64,000 bases of DNA from Sphingomonas sanxanigenens DSM 19645 = NX02 (GTDB taxonomy: Bacteria; Pseudomonadota; Alphaproteobacteria; Sphingomonadales; Sphingomonadaceae). Position numbers and translations under genes: made by a program. Below, piece after piece: positions 30,404-39,498 of this stretch (the stretch's first letter is position 1; each line of letters begins with the position of its first letter). The stretch lies in the NCBI RefSeq assembly GCF_000512205.2, contig NZ_CP006644.1:6050001-6114000 (forward strand), in the 5' to 3' direction. The notes under the pieces are model-generated. The model made no database searches and was not told the DNA's origin. It saw only the letters and a program-made list of their open reading frames with translations.

Positions 30404-31384
30404 ATGGCCGCGGCGATGACCGATATCGATGCGATCCGCCTGGCGCTTGAGCCGATTGCCGGCAAGCGCGCCGCCGCCCCCCGCTTCACCGATGGCCGGG
30501 TCAGCCTGATTCTCGACGTGACCGGGCTCGACGGCGATCGCCGCGCGCTGCTGGAAGCGGATATCCACCGCGTGCTCAAGGCGCTGCCGGGTGTGGACGA
30601 GGTGCGGATCGCCCAGACCAGCGAGAAACAGGGCCGCCGGCTGATCGCGGTGGGCAGCGGCAAGGGCGGCGTCGGCAAATCGACGCTCGCCGCCAATCTC
30701 GCGGTCGCGCTGCGCCGCGTCGGCCGAAACGTCGGGCTGATCGACGCCGACATCTATGGCCCCTCGCAGCCCCGCCTGATGTCCGCCGAGGGCCGTCGCC
30801 CGACCGCGGAGGGGCAGAAGCTGATCCCGGTGCAGACCGATTTCGGCGTGCCGATGCTGTCTATGGGGCAGTTGCTCAAGCCCGGCCAGGCGGTTGCGTG
30901 GCGCGGGCCGATGGCGGGCAACGCGCTCGGCCAGCTTATCGACGCCGACTGGGGCTCCACCGACCTCATCATCGTCGATCTGCCGCCCGGCACCGGCGAC
31001 GTCCAGCTCTCGATGATCCAGAAGCACAAGCCGGCGGGCGCGGTCATCATTTCGACACCCCAGGATCTGGCGCTGATCGACGCGACCCGGGCGATCGACC
31101 TGTTCAACCAGTCGGGCGTGCCGATTATCGGCCTCGTCGAGAATATGGCGGGCTATGTGTGCCCGCATTGCGGCGAGGTTTCCGACCCGTTCGGCAATGG
31201 CGGCGCGGAGGCGGCGGCGGCGGCGATGGGCCATCCCTTCCTGGGCCGCGTGCCGCTCGACATCGCGATCCGCCGCGCGTCCGACGCGGGCCATCCGCCG
31301 GCGGCGATGGATGTGGCGGAGGGCGATGCCTTTCGTGCCATCGCGGCGAAGCTGGGCGACTGGCTGGATCGACCTGCCGCCTGA
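30404..31384 (+). CDS. apbC: Mrp/ApbC-type iron-sulfur carrier ATPase
   Basis: A 326-residue P-loop protein with a DUF59-like N-terminus (about 1-70), the deviant Walker A GSGKGGVGKSTLAANLA, the DLPPGTGDVQLSM switch and the CPHC motif (YVCPHCGE) that bridges an Fe-S cluster in the dimer. It delivers Fe-S clusters to apoproteins in the cytoplasm. ATGs at 30404 and 30416 are both possible; neither has a clear Shine-Dalgarno. Divergent from hflK. Confidence 0.93.
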   Translation: MAAAMTDIDAIRLALEPIAGKRAAAPRFTDGRVSLILDVTGLDGDRRALLEADIHRVLKALPGVDEVRIAQTSEKQGRRLIAVGSGKGGVGKSTLAANLAVALRRVGRNVGLIDADIYGPSQPRLMSAEGRRPTAEGQKLIPVQTDFGVPMLSMGQLLKPGQAVAWRGPMAGNALGQLIDADWGSTDLIIVDLPPGTGDVQLSMIQKHKPAGAVIISTPQDLALIDATRAIDLFNQSGVPIIGLVENMAGYVCPHCGEVSDPFGNGGAEAAAAAMGHPFLGRVPLDIAIRRASDAGHPPAAMDVAEGDAFRAIAAKLGDWLDRPAA

Positions 31385-31419
31385 CGGGTTGAAGCGGATG
31401 AAAGAAGGATCCAACCGAG

Positions 31420-31848
31420 ATGCCGCTGACCTCTGACGACGATATCCGCACCTTGCTGCAGGAAACCCGCACGATCGCGATGATCGGCGCCTCCGACCGG
31501 CCGGACCGGCCCAGCTATGGCGTGATGAAGGTGCTGCAGGATCATGGCTATCGCGTGATCCCGGTCAATCCGCAGATCACCGGCGAACATGTCCATGGCG
31601 AATTCGTCTGGCGCGCGCTCTCCCAGCTGGGCGATCCGATCGATCTCGTCGACATCTTCCGCAATTCTGCCGCGGCCGGCGACGCGGTCGATCAGGCGAT
31701 CGCGGCGGGCGCGAAGGCGGTGTGGATGCAGCTTGGCGTGATCAACGAGGACGCAGCGGTACGCGCGGAGGCGGCGGGGCTCAAGGTGGTGATGGATCGC
31801 TGCCCGGCGATCGAATTGCGCAGGTTGGATGTGGCCGGGCCGGCCTGA
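31420..31848 (+). CDS. CoA-binding (YccU-type) protein
   Basis: A 142-residue Rossmann-fold protein. TIAMIGASDRPDRPSYGVMK is the CoA/nucleotide-binding loop, and VIPVNPQ and AVWMQLGV are family blocks; MDRCPAIE is the conserved end. Such proteins bind CoA, but the physiological role is unclear. It has AAGAAGGAT upstream and follows apbC after 35 bases. Confidence 0.88.
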   Translation: MPLTSDDDIRTLLQETRTIAMIGASDRPDRPSYGVMKVLQDHGYRVIPVNPQITGEHVHGEFVWRALSQLGDPIDLVDIFRNSAAAGDAVDQAIAAGAKAVWMQLGVINEDAAVRAEAAGLKVVMDRCPAIELRRLDVAGPA

Positions 31849-31884
31849 CTTTTTCCTCTCCCGGCTTCGCTGGGGAAGGAATTG

Positions 31885-32916
31885 CTAGCCGCAGTTGATC
31901 TGGCTGCCGGCGATCACGCGCGGTGCCACCTCCACCTGGATCGTGACGTGCCCGATCCCGAACCGCCGCTTCAGCCGCACCCGGATATCTTCGAGGAAGC
32001 CGTCCCCCGGATGGCCCGACGGCACCAGCAGGTGTGCGGTCAGCGCGGTCTCTGTCGTGCTCATCGGCCAGATGTGGAGATCGTGGACGCGGGTGACGCC
32101 GGGCGAACAGAGCAGTTCCGCCTCGACATTGTCGCGGTCGAGGTCGCTCGGCACCGCGGCGAGCAGCATGTTTACGGCCTCGCGCAGCAGCGCCCAACTG
32201 CTCCAGAAGATCAGGGTGACGATCGTCAGGCTGACGAACGGGTCGATCCACACCGCCCCGGTGAGCATGATCGCGATGCCCGCGATCACGACGCCGGCCG
32301 AGACCGCGGCGTCGGCGATCATGTGCAGCCAGGCACCGCGGATGTTGATGTCATGGTCCCGGCCGGACATGAACAGCAAAGCGGTGGCGCCGTTCACGAG
32401 GATGCCGATGGCGGCGACGATGATCACCGGCAGGCCGTCCACCGGCTGCGGATGGCCGATGCGGTCGATCGCGCCCAAGGTGATCGCGCCCAGCGCGAAC
32501 ATCAGGAACAGGCCGTTGAACATCGCGGCGAGGATCGTCGATCCCTTGTAGCCGTAGGTGAAGCGCTTGTTCGGCGGCCGCCGCGCCAGTGCCGCGCCGC
32601 CCCAGGCGATCAGCAGCCCCAGCACGTCGGACATGTTGTGGCCGGCGTCCGCCAGCAGCGAGAGCGACCCGGTGATCAGCCCGGCCCCCGCCTCGGCGAT
32701 GACGAACGCCAGGTTCAGCGCGACGCCGATCGCGAAGGCGCGGCCGAAATCGGCGGGCGCGTGGCTGTGGCCGTGATGGCTGTGCGAATGATGATGACCG
32801 AAGGCCTGGCGGCCGGTCTCCTCATGCGCGTCATCGTCGTGGGGATGGCGATGCGCGTGATCGTGCGCATGCTCCTCGACATGGTCGTGTTCGTGATGCG
32901 CATGATCATGGGCCAT
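31885..32916 (-). CDS. Cation diffusion facilitator (Zn/Co/Cd efflux)
   Basis: A 343-residue CDF transporter. The first 55 residues are an extreme His/Asp-rich tail (more than 20 His), then six transmembrane helices with the paired HxxxD-type metal site in helices II and V (LLADAGHNMSD; LHMIADAAVSAG), then a cytoplasmic metal-binding domain (about 260-343). It most resembles the ZitB/CzcD group exporting Zn, Co or Cd. It converges on the CoA-binding gene. Confidence 0.94.
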   Translation of the reverse strand: MAHDHAHHEHDHVEEHAHDHAHRHPHDDDAHEETGRQAFGHHHSHSHHGHSHAPADFGRAFAIGVALNLAFVIAEAGAGLITGSLSLLADAGHNMSDVLGLLIAWGGAALARRPPNKRFTYGYKGSTILAAMFNGLFLMFALGAITLGAIDRIGHPQPVDGLPVIIVAAIGILVNGATALLFMSGRDHDINIRGAWLHMIADAAVSAGVVIAGIAIMLTGAVWIDPFVSLTIVTLIFWSSWALLREAVNMLLAAVPSDLDRDNVEAELLCSPGVTRVHDLHIWPMSTTETALTAHLLVPSGHPGDGFLEDIRVRLKRRFGIGHVTIQVEVAPRVIAGSQINCG

Positions 32917-33003
32917 TGCGGGAACTTAGGCCAAGCATGGCGCGATATGCTAGAACATCGATACGGTTCGATGCCGAGGGGATTTGGAGGAGGAACTCAG
33001 GAT

Positions 33004-33234
33004 ATGCTGCGACGGATCATGGGCGCGATGGTGGGTGGCGCGATCGACCGGAACGACGGCAAGGGCGGCCTGAAGGGTGCCGTGATCGGCGCGGTGGCCG
33101 CGCGCGCGGTGAGCCGCGCCGGGCCCGCGGGCCTCGCCGCGGTCGGTGCGGCGGTGGCGGGCAAGATGCTGTGGGACCGGCGCAAGAAGCGCAAGGCGGC
33201 CGAAGTCGCGGCGCGGGGCCCCGAAACCCGCTGA
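33004..33234 (+). CDS. Small Ala/Gly-rich hypothetical protein
   Basis: A 76-residue protein with GGAGGAGGA eight bases before the ATG, an excellent ribosome-binding site. The middle is a Gly/Ala/Val hydrophobic stretch (about 22-58) like a glycine-zipper membrane segment, and the end is basic (DRRKKRKAAEVA). Function unknown. Confidence 0.65.
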   Translation: MLRRIMGAMVGGAIDRNDGKGGLKGAVIGAVAARAVSRAGPAGLAAVGAAVAGKMLWDRRKKRKAAEVAARGPETR

Positions 33235-33350
33235 ATTCGGCTGAACGATTCGGCCTGGCCGGGGCGATTGCGCTCCGGCCAACCGCTCGTTAGGCTCGCC
33301 CCCCATCTGCAAATCCAGCATGCGTCCTTCAAGGGACAGCAGGGGGGTCG

Positions 33351-34922
33351 ATGGCATCTCAATCAAATTCGAGCATTCTGGCTCGAATGATGGCGCGTAA
33401 AAGCGTAGCGCAAGTCCAGCGCGAAACCGCGACGAGCGAACTCAAACGGACATTGGGCAAGTGGAATCTGCTGCTGCTGGGGGTCGGCTGCATCATCGGT
33501 GCCGGCATCTTCGTACGCACGGGTTCGGCCGCGGCGCTGCATGCGGGACCCGCGGTTCTCCTCTCCTTCGTCGTCGCCGGCATCGTGTGCGCCTTCGCCG
33601 GCCTTTGCTATGCCGAGCTTTCCTCGACGCTGCCGGTTTCCGGCTCCGCCTATACCTACAGCTATACGACGCTGGGCGAGTTCGTCGCCTGGATCATGGG
33701 GTCGCTGCTGCTCCTCGAATATGGCCTCGCCGCGTCGGTCGTGGCGGTCGGCTGGGGCGGCTATGTCGTCAGCCTGCTGGGGGATGTCGGCCTTGCGATC
33801 CCCCCCGCACTGACGGGGGCCAGCGGCTATGCGATCGTGCGCGACGGTGCGCCGCTGGTGGTCGATGGCACGCCGGTGATCGGCATCTTCAACCTGCCGG
33901 CCTTCCTCATCTGCGTCACCCTCTCGATCCTGCTCGTGGTCGGCGTGTCCGAATCGGCCAAGGTCAACAACGCGATCGTCGCGATCAAGGTGAGCGTGAT
34001 CGTCGCCTTCATCGTGATCGGCGGCTATATGGTGCTCAGCAACCTGCCGACGCTGACCGCCGCGAACTGGACGCCGTTCATTCCCGAGCCCACCGGCAAG
34101 CCCGGCGAGTTCGGCTGGGGCGGCATCATGCGCGCCGCCTCGATCGTGTTCTTCGCCTATATCGGCTTCGAGGCGGTCTCCACCGCCGGCCAGGAAGCCA
34201 AGAACCCGCAGAAGGACATGCCGTTCGGCATCATCGGTTCGCTGGTGGTGTGCACCGTGCTCTACATGCTGGTCGCCTCGGTGATGACCCTGATCGTCAA
34301 CTACAAGGGCCTCAACGTGCCTGATCCGGTGGCGGTCGCGGTCGACAGTTTCGGTCCGCAATGGGCGTGGTTCGCCAAGCTGATCAAGGTCGGCGCGATC
34401 ATCGGCCTCACCTCGGTGGTGCTGGTGCTGATGTACGGCCAGACCCGCATCTTCTACACGATGGCGCGTGACGGCCTGCTGCCGCGCGTCTTCGCCACCG
34501 TCCATCCGAAGTTCCAGACGCCGTGGATCAACACGCTGGTCGTCGGCCTCGTCACGGCCTGTGCGGCCGGTTTCTTCGACATCAACACGCTGGGCGACAT
34601 GACCTCGGTCGGCACGCTCGCGGCGTTCGGCATCGTCTGTCTGACGGTGATCTGGCTGCGCGTCAGCGAGCCGGGTCTGGCGCGGGGCTTCAAGGTGCCG
34701 CTCTATCCGGTGCTGCCGGTGCTCGGCATCCTGTCGTGCGCCTATCTCATCACCACCGTCGAATGGCGCGTGCTGATGTTCTTCGTCTGGTTCATGCTCG
34801 GCGCGATCATCGTCTATTTCTGCTTCGGGATCTGGAATTCCCGCCTGCAGCATGGCGACGACACCATCCCGGCGCCTGACATGGGCGAGTTCCCGGCGCC
34901 GGTCGGCCACCAGGAACAATAA
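33351..34922 (+). CDS. APC-superfamily amino acid permease (CAT-like)
   Basis: A 523-residue permease with twelve or more helices. The GVGCIIGAGIFVRTG block is the substrate-binding unwound helix I of the APC family, and FFAYIGFEAVSTAGQEAKNPQKDMP is the CAT/YfnA-type helix VI with its loop. It imports or exchanges amino acids; specificity is unknown. A G-rich Shine-Dalgarno lies just upstream and a strong terminator downstream. Confidence 0.92.
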   Translation: MASQSNSSILARMMARKSVAQVQRETATSELKRTLGKWNLLLLGVGCIIGAGIFVRTGSAAALHAGPAVLLSFVVAGIVCAFAGLCYAELSSTLPVSGSAYTYSYTTLGEFVAWIMGSLLLLEYGLAASVVAVGWGGYVVSLLGDVGLAIPPALTGASGYAIVRDGAPLVVDGTPVIGIFNLPAFLICVTLSILLVVGVSESAKVNNAIVAIKVSVIVAFIVIGGYMVLSNLPTLTAANWTPFIPEPTGKPGEFGWGGIMRAASIVFFAYIGFEAVSTAGQEAKNPQKDMPFGIIGSLVVCTVLYMLVASVMTLIVNYKGLNVPDPVAVAVDSFGPQWAWFAKLIKVGAIIGLTSVVLVLMYGQTRIFYTMARDGLLPRVFATVHPKFQTPWINTLVVGLVTACAAGFFDINTLGDMTSVGTLAAFGIVCLTVIWLRVSEPGLARGFKVPLYPVLPVLGILSCAYLITTVEWRVLMFFVWFMLGAIIVYFCFGIWNSRLQHGDDTIPAPDMGEFPAPVGHQEQ

Positions 34923-34943
34923 GCCTGAGGCACAAAGGGAAAG

Positions 34944-34976
34944 GGGGGCGGCACCGGTGGTGCCGCCCCCCTTTTG
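34944..34976 (+). terminator. Rho-independent terminator after the permease gene
   Basis: A 13-bp G+C stem (34944-34956 with 34960-34972, loop GGT) is followed by TTTT, 21 bases after the permease stop. It may also serve the convergent kinase gene. Confidence 0.9.
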
Positions 34977-35014
34977 CTATCCGGCGACGGCGCCGGGGAT
35001 CACAGCGCCCGGGA

Positions 35015-36013
35015 TCACAGCGCCCTGGCGATCAACGCCTTGAGATCGACCTGCGGCCGCGCGCCGACGTGCGAGATGATCTCGGCGGCGCACACCGCGC
35101 CCATCGTCAGGCTCGCTTCCACCGAACGGCCCTGCGCCTGGCCGGCGAGGAAGCCGGCGGCGAACAGGTCGCCCGCGCCGGTGGTGTCGACCACCGCGTC
35201 CACCGGCTGCGCCGGCACCGTGAAACGCTCGCCGTCCTTCACCGCGATCGCGCCATGTTCGCTGCGCGTGCAGACCAGCACCGGCAGCTTGGCGGCCACC
35301 TGCGCCACCGCCTTGTCGAAATCGTCGAGCAGGGTCAGCGACAGGATCTCCGCCTCGTTGGCGAACAGGATGTCGATGTCGCCATCCGCGATCAGCTTGA
35401 GGAAATCGTCGCGGTGACGCGAGATGCAGAACGTGTCGGAGAGCGTGAAGGCGACCTTGCGGCCGGCTTCGCGCGCGATGCGGATCGCCTCGCGCATCGC
35501 CGCGCGCGGCTCCTCCGGATCCCAGAGATAGCCCTCGAGATAGAGGATCGCGCCGGCGGCGATCATCTCGCGGTCGAGCGCGGCGGCCGGCAGGAACTGC
35601 GACGCGCCGAGATAGGTGTTCATCGTGCGATGGCCATCGGGCGTGATCAGGATCAGGCAGCGCGCGGTGGTGGGATCCGCCTCGGTGCGCGCGGTGGTGG
35701 TGAAGGTGACGCCCTGCGCGCGGATGTCGTGACTGAACACCTTGCCGAGCTGATCGTCCGCGACCTGGCCGATGAAACCGCATTTGCCGCCCAGCGCGGC
35801 GATGCCGGCGACGGTGTTGGCGGCGGAGCCGCCGCTCACCTCGATGCCCGGCGCCATCTTGGCATAGAGCGCTTCGGCCGCCTCGGTGGAAAAGAGCAGC
35901 TGCATCGTGTTCTTGACCAGCCCTTCCTGGGCGATGAAGGCATCATCGGCCTTCGACAGGACATCGACGATGGCGTTGCCGATCGCGACAACGTCATAGG
36001 TGGCTGCGGACAA
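35015..36013 (-). CDS. PfkB-family kinase, adenosine-kinase-like
   Basis: A 332-residue ribokinase-fold sugar kinase. The opening YDVVAIGNAIVDVL, GGSAANTVAGIAALGG and the anion-hole motif DTTGAGDLFAAGF with catalytic Asp are clear. The sequence is closest in style to alphaproteobacterial adenosine kinases, which phosphorylate adenosine with ATP. The best start is TTG at 36013 with GGGAG eight bases upstream; no ATG gives the right N-terminus. Confidence 0.9.
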   Translation of the reverse strand: MSAATYDVVAIGNAIVDVLSKADDAFIAQEGLVKNTMQLLFSTEAAEALYAKMAPGIEVSGGSAANTVAGIAALGGKCGFIGQVADDQLGKVFSHDIRAQGVTFTTTARTEADPTTARCLILITPDGHRTMNTYLGASQFLPAAALDREMIAAGAILYLEGYLWDPEEPRAAMREAIRIAREAGRKVAFTLSDTFCISRHRDDFLKLIADGDIDILFANEAEILSLTLLDDFDKAVAQVAAKLPVLVCTRSEHGAIAVKDGERFTVPAQPVDAVVDTTGAGDLFAAGFLAGQAQGRSVEASLTMGAVCAAEIISHVGARPQVDLKALIARAL

Positions 36014-36147
36014 GACGGATTCTCCCGAGAATAAGCAAAAGCGCCGCATACCGGCGATTCGCCGACGCGCCAAGCGGGGTGGACGTAGGCCACCGCACCC
36101 GCCTATCCAGCCATCCATCCGATATGTCGTGAAAGGGTTCGCGTTCG

Positions 36148-38055
36148 ATGAAATCCGCGTTGCTGCCGGTCGGGCTGCTGCTTGCCTCCGCTTCCCCTGC
36201 CATCGCCCAGAACAGCGCGCCGCAGCCATTGCCGATCGTCGACACGATCCCGGCGCCGCGTGACGTCGATTATCCGGGCACGATGCTGCTCGAGGTCGAT
36301 GCGACCGACACCCAGCGCGGCATTTTCGATGTGAAGCAGACCATCCCCGTCGCCGCCGCGGGTCCGATGGCGCTGCTCTTCCCCAAATGGCTGCCTGGCA
36401 ACCACGCGCCGCGCGGCGAGATCGAGAAGCTGGCCGGGCTGGAGATCTCCGCGAACGGCAAGACGCTCAACTGGGAGCGCGACGATGTCGACGTGTACGC
36501 GTTCCACATCGACGTGCCGGAGGGCGCGCGCACGCTCGACGTGCGCTTCCGCTTCATCTCCGCCACCAATTCCGATCAGGGCCGCGTGGTGATGACGCCC
36601 TCGATCATCAACCTGCAGTGGGAAAAGGTCTCGCTCTATCCCGCCGGCTGGTACACGCGCCGTATCCCGGTGAAGGCCAATGTCCGCTATCCGAGCGGCT
36701 GGAAGGCGGCTTCGGGCCTCCCCTCGCGCGTGGTCGGCGGCGTCTATCAATATGAGACGACCAGCTATGAGACGCTGGTCGACTCGCCCGTGTTCGCCGG
36801 CCGCTACATGCGGCAGGAACAGCTCTCGCCCAAGGTGCGGCTCAACATCGTCGCGGACGAGGCGCGCTATCTCGCCGCCAAGCCCGAGCAGATCGAGGCG
36901 CACCGCAAGCTGGTCGACCAGGCGGTGAAGCTGTTCGGCGCGCAGCATTACGACAATTACGAATTCCTGCTGTCGCTCAGCGACGAGCTTGGCGGCATCG
37001 GGCTGGAGCATCACCGCAGCTCCGAAAACGGGGTGAAGCCCGGCTATTTCACCGATTGGGATGCGGGCCCCGGCAGCCGCAACCTGCTGCCGCACGAATT
37101 CACCCATAGCTGGAACGGCAAGTATCGCCGCGGCGCCGACCTGTTCACGCCGGACTTCCGCACGCCGATGCGCAACAGCCTGCTGTGGGTCTATGAAGGC
37201 CAGACGCAGTTCTGGGGCTATGTGCTGCAGGCGCGCTCGGGCCTCGTCAGCAAGCAGGACACGCTCGATGCCTATGCGGTCATCGCCGCCCAGCTCGACA
37301 ACCGCCCGGCGCGCGGCTGGCGCGACCTGGAGGATACCACCAACGATCCGATCATCAGCGCGCGGCGGCCGAAAGGCTGGGTGAGCTACCAGCGTTCGGA
37401 GGATTATTACAACGAGGGGCTGCTGGTGTGGATGGAGGTCGATTCCATGCTGCGCGCGCAGACCAGGGGTGCACGCGGGCTCGACGATTTCGCCAGCGCC
37501 TTTTTCGGCCAGAAGGATGGCGACTGGGGCGTCGCGCCCTACACGATCGAGGATGTCGCGGCGACGCTCAACGGCATCGCGCCCTATGACTGGCTGGCCT
37601 TCCTGCAGCAGCGGCTGAACGAGAATGCCGCAGGCGCGCCGCTCAAGGGCTTCACCAACAGCGGCTACACGCTCGTCTATACCGAGGAGCCGACGCCCGT
37701 GATCAACAACCAGCAGAAGACCGGCGACTATGCCGACTTCTTCTATTCGCTGGGCTTCAATGTGGGGAAGGGCAACAAGGTCAACGCCGTGCTGTGGGAC
37801 AGCCCTGCGTTCAAGCAGGGCATCACCGTCACCAGCGAACTGGTCGCGGTCAACGGCCATGCCTATTCGGCGGAAGAACTGAAGGCGGCGATCACCGCGG
37901 CCAAGACGGGCAGGGATCCGATCCGGTTGCTCGTCCGCGCGGGCGACCGCTTCCGCGAGGTCGCGATCGACTATCATGGCGGGCTGCGCTACCCGCGCTT
38001 CCGCAAGACCGGCACGCAGGCGAGCGCGCTCGACAAGCTGCTGGAAGCGCGGTGA
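36148..38055 (+). CDS. M61-family glycyl aminopeptidase-like metalloprotease with PDZ domain
   Basis: A 635-residue secreted protease. A signal peptide (about 1-20, ending AIAQ) precedes an N-terminal beta domain, a gluzincin catalytic domain with HEFTH at 316-320 and a downstream Glu in WVYEGQTQFWG, and a PDZ domain near 525-605. Family members cut N-terminal Gly or Ala residues. It diverges from the PfkB kinase gene. Confidence 0.92.
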   Translation: MKSALLPVGLLLASASPAIAQNSAPQPLPIVDTIPAPRDVDYPGTMLLEVDATDTQRGIFDVKQTIPVAAAGPMALLFPKWLPGNHAPRGEIEKLAGLEISANGKTLNWERDDVDVYAFHIDVPEGARTLDVRFRFISATNSDQGRVVMTPSIINLQWEKVSLYPAGWYTRRIPVKANVRYPSGWKAASGLPSRVVGGVYQYETTSYETLVDSPVFAGRYMRQEQLSPKVRLNIVADEARYLAAKPEQIEAHRKLVDQAVKLFGAQHYDNYEFLLSLSDELGGIGLEHHRSSENGVKPGYFTDWDAGPGSRNLLPHEFTHSWNGKYRRGADLFTPDFRTPMRNSLLWVYEGQTQFWGYVLQARSGLVSKQDTLDAYAVIAAQLDNRPARGWRDLEDTTNDPIISARRPKGWVSYQRSEDYYNEGLLVWMEVDSMLRAQTRGARGLDDFASAFFGQKDGDWGVAPYTIEDVAATLNGIAPYDWLAFLQQRLNENAAGAPLKGFTNSGYTLVYTEEPTPVINNQQKTGDYADFFYSLGFNVGKGNKVNAVLWDSPAFKQGITVTSELVAVNGHAYSAEELKAAITAAKTGRDPIRLLVRAGDRFREVAIDYHGGLRYPRFRKTGTQASALDKLLEAR

Positions 38056-38195
38056 TAAAGGGCTGATCGCGCCGCCGTAGCGATGGCCTTCGGCCGTAAT
38101 GAAGGTCATCGACGCGGCGCACGCGTTCCGCTATCGCGACGCAGCAAACCACAACTCCAGGGAGAGGCCGAGACTTCGTCGGAGCCGAAATCAAC

Positions 38196-38741
38196 ATGAA
38201 CATCGATCTGATTCCCGTTGGTGATGATCCCCCTCACAGCCTGAACGTCATCATCGAGGTGCCCGTAGGTGGCGAACCGGTGAAGTATGAGTTCGACAAG
38301 AAGTCGGGCGCGCTGTTCGTCGATCGAATCCTGCATACGCCGATGCGCTACCCGGCGAACTACGGCTTCGTGCCGCACACGCTGTCGCCCGATGGCGACC
38401 CGCTCGATGCGCTGGTCGTCGCCCGCTCGCCCTTCGTTCCGGGCTGCGTCGTCCGCGCGCGTCCGATTGCGGTGCTGAAGCTGGAAGACGAGGCCGGCGG
38501 CGACGAAAAGCTGCTGACCGTGCCGGTGGATTCGACCTTCCCCTATTATTCGAAGGTCGACGAGAAGGACCATCTGCCCGAGATCGTGATGCAGCAGATC
38601 GAGCATTTCTTCACCCACTACAAGGACCTCGAGGCCAAGAAGTGGGTGCGGATCGGCAACTGGGGCGATGCCTCGGAAGCGCGCCAGATCCTGCTGGAAG
38701 CGATCGACCGCTACGAAGCGGACAAGGCGAACCGCGCCTGA
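38196..38741 (+). CDS. ppa: Inorganic pyrophosphatase (family I)
   Basis: A 181-residue soluble pyrophosphatase hydrolysing PPi to phosphate. The metal-binding signature DGDPLDALVV and the substrate residues in IEVPVGGEPVKYEFDK and RYPANYGFVPHT are intact. Full family length. It is closed by a terminator that overlaps the end of the convergent TfoX-like gene. Confidence 0.97.
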   Translation: MNIDLIPVGDDPPHSLNVIIEVPVGGEPVKYEFDKKSGALFVDRILHTPMRYPANYGFVPHTLSPDGDPLDALVVARSPFVPGCVVRARPIAVLKLEDEAGGDEKLLTVPVDSTFPYYSKVDEKDHLPEIVMQQIEHFFTHYKDLEAKKWVRIGNWGDASEARQILLEAIDRYEADKANRA

Positions 38742-38748
38742 TCCCGCG

Positions 38749-38776
38749 GCGGCTCAGCCCTTCGGGGCTGGGCCGC
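38749..38776. terminator. Terminator hairpin shared by ppa and the TfoX-like gene
   Basis: A 12-bp stem (38749-38760 with 38765-38776, one G-U pair) around a TTCG tetraloop. It contains the stop codon of the minus-strand TfoX-like gene. There is no long T run, so it may act mainly as an mRNA 3' stabiliser. Confidence 0.55.
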
Positions 38777-39119
38777 GCTTGCGGCGGGGTGGCGGCGCAC
38801 GCCGCCCCGCTTCGACCGCCAGCAATGCCCATTCGCGCATCGTATCGGCATCGTCATGCACCGCATCGGGCGCGGCGCGATAGTTGAACGTGTTGACCTT
38901 GCCCTTCGCCTCGTAGGTGAAGCGCGCGCAGCCCGCGGCGTCCCACCGCGCATCGCTTTCGGCATCCGCCTTGAAATAGAGCCCGTCGCCGACGACCAGC
39001 GCGAAGATCGTGTCGTCCAGATAGAGCGTGGCGCCGCCCATCATCCGCCGCTGCGAAACGGTGCCCAGCGGCTCCAGCGCCTCGACCACCCAGTCCACCA
39101 GCCCGCTGTCATACGCCAT
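38754..39119 (-). CDS. TfoX/Sxy N-terminal domain protein
   Basis: A 121-residue protein. RRMMGGATLYLDDTIFALVVGDGLYFKAD matches the TfoX N-terminal domain. Stand-alone copies are common in proteobacteria without known competence, so a role in DNA uptake should not be assumed. The last 15 residues are Arg/Pro-rich. Its ATG overlaps the stop of the SMR transporter gene by one base (TGATG). Confidence 0.85.
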   Translation of the reverse strand: MAYDSGLVDWVVEALEPLGTVSQRRMMGGATLYLDDTIFALVVGDGLYFKADAESDARWDAAGCARFTYEAKGKVNTFNYRAAPDAVHDDADTMREWALLAVEAGRRAPPPRRKRGPAPKG

Positions 39120-39433
39120 CAGTGCACCAGCTTCAGGCCGGCGATGCAGCCGACCAGCCCGCCGATCAGCGCCAGCCGCGCCACGTTCACCGGCTCACCG
39201 AACCAGATCATGCCGACGATCACCGTGCCGAACGCACCGATGCCGCCCCAGACGGCATAGGCGGTGCCCATCGGGATCGATCGCGATGCGAGTTCGAGCA
39301 GCCCCATCGACAGCGTGACGGAAACGAGGAACCCGACCGTCCAGGGCAGGTTGCGGAAGCCATCGACATAGCGCAGGCAAGTGGTGAACCCCACTTCGAA
39401 ACAACCGCCCAGAATCAGCAACAGCCACGCCAT
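39119..39433 (-). CDS. Small multidrug resistance (SMR) family transporter
   Basis: A 104-residue protein with four transmembrane helices. The conserved membrane Glu is in GGCFEVGFTTCLRY and the AYAVWGGIGAFGTV block is typical. Members of the Gdx/SugE branch export guanidinium compounds; EmrE-type ones export quaternary cations. Which applies cannot be settled here. GAGGGG precedes ATG 39433. Confidence 0.9.
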   Translation of the reverse strand: MAWLLLILGGCFEVGFTTCLRYVDGFRNLPWTVGFLVSVTLSMGLLELASRSIPMGTAYAVWGGIGAFGTVIVGMIWFGEPVNVARLALIGGLVGCIAGLKLVH

Positions 39434-39498
39434 CGGCGACCCCTCTTTTCGTGAAGGGGGTGCATAGCCTAGGCCGCGCCGCTGCTCTAGCATGCGCC

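Noticed and set aside
36103-38109. A 668-codon reverse-strand frame
   Set aside because: Antisense shadow of the M61 peptidase gene, which has the HEFTH site and a signal peptide.
38083-38111. Imperfect inverted repeat GATGGCCTTC / GAAGGTCATC before ppa
   Set aside because: No T run and no link to a recognised regulator; too short to support as a feature.
38754-39119. Calling the TfoX-like gene a competence regulator
   Set aside because: Only the N-terminal domain is present and no competence genes are nearby.
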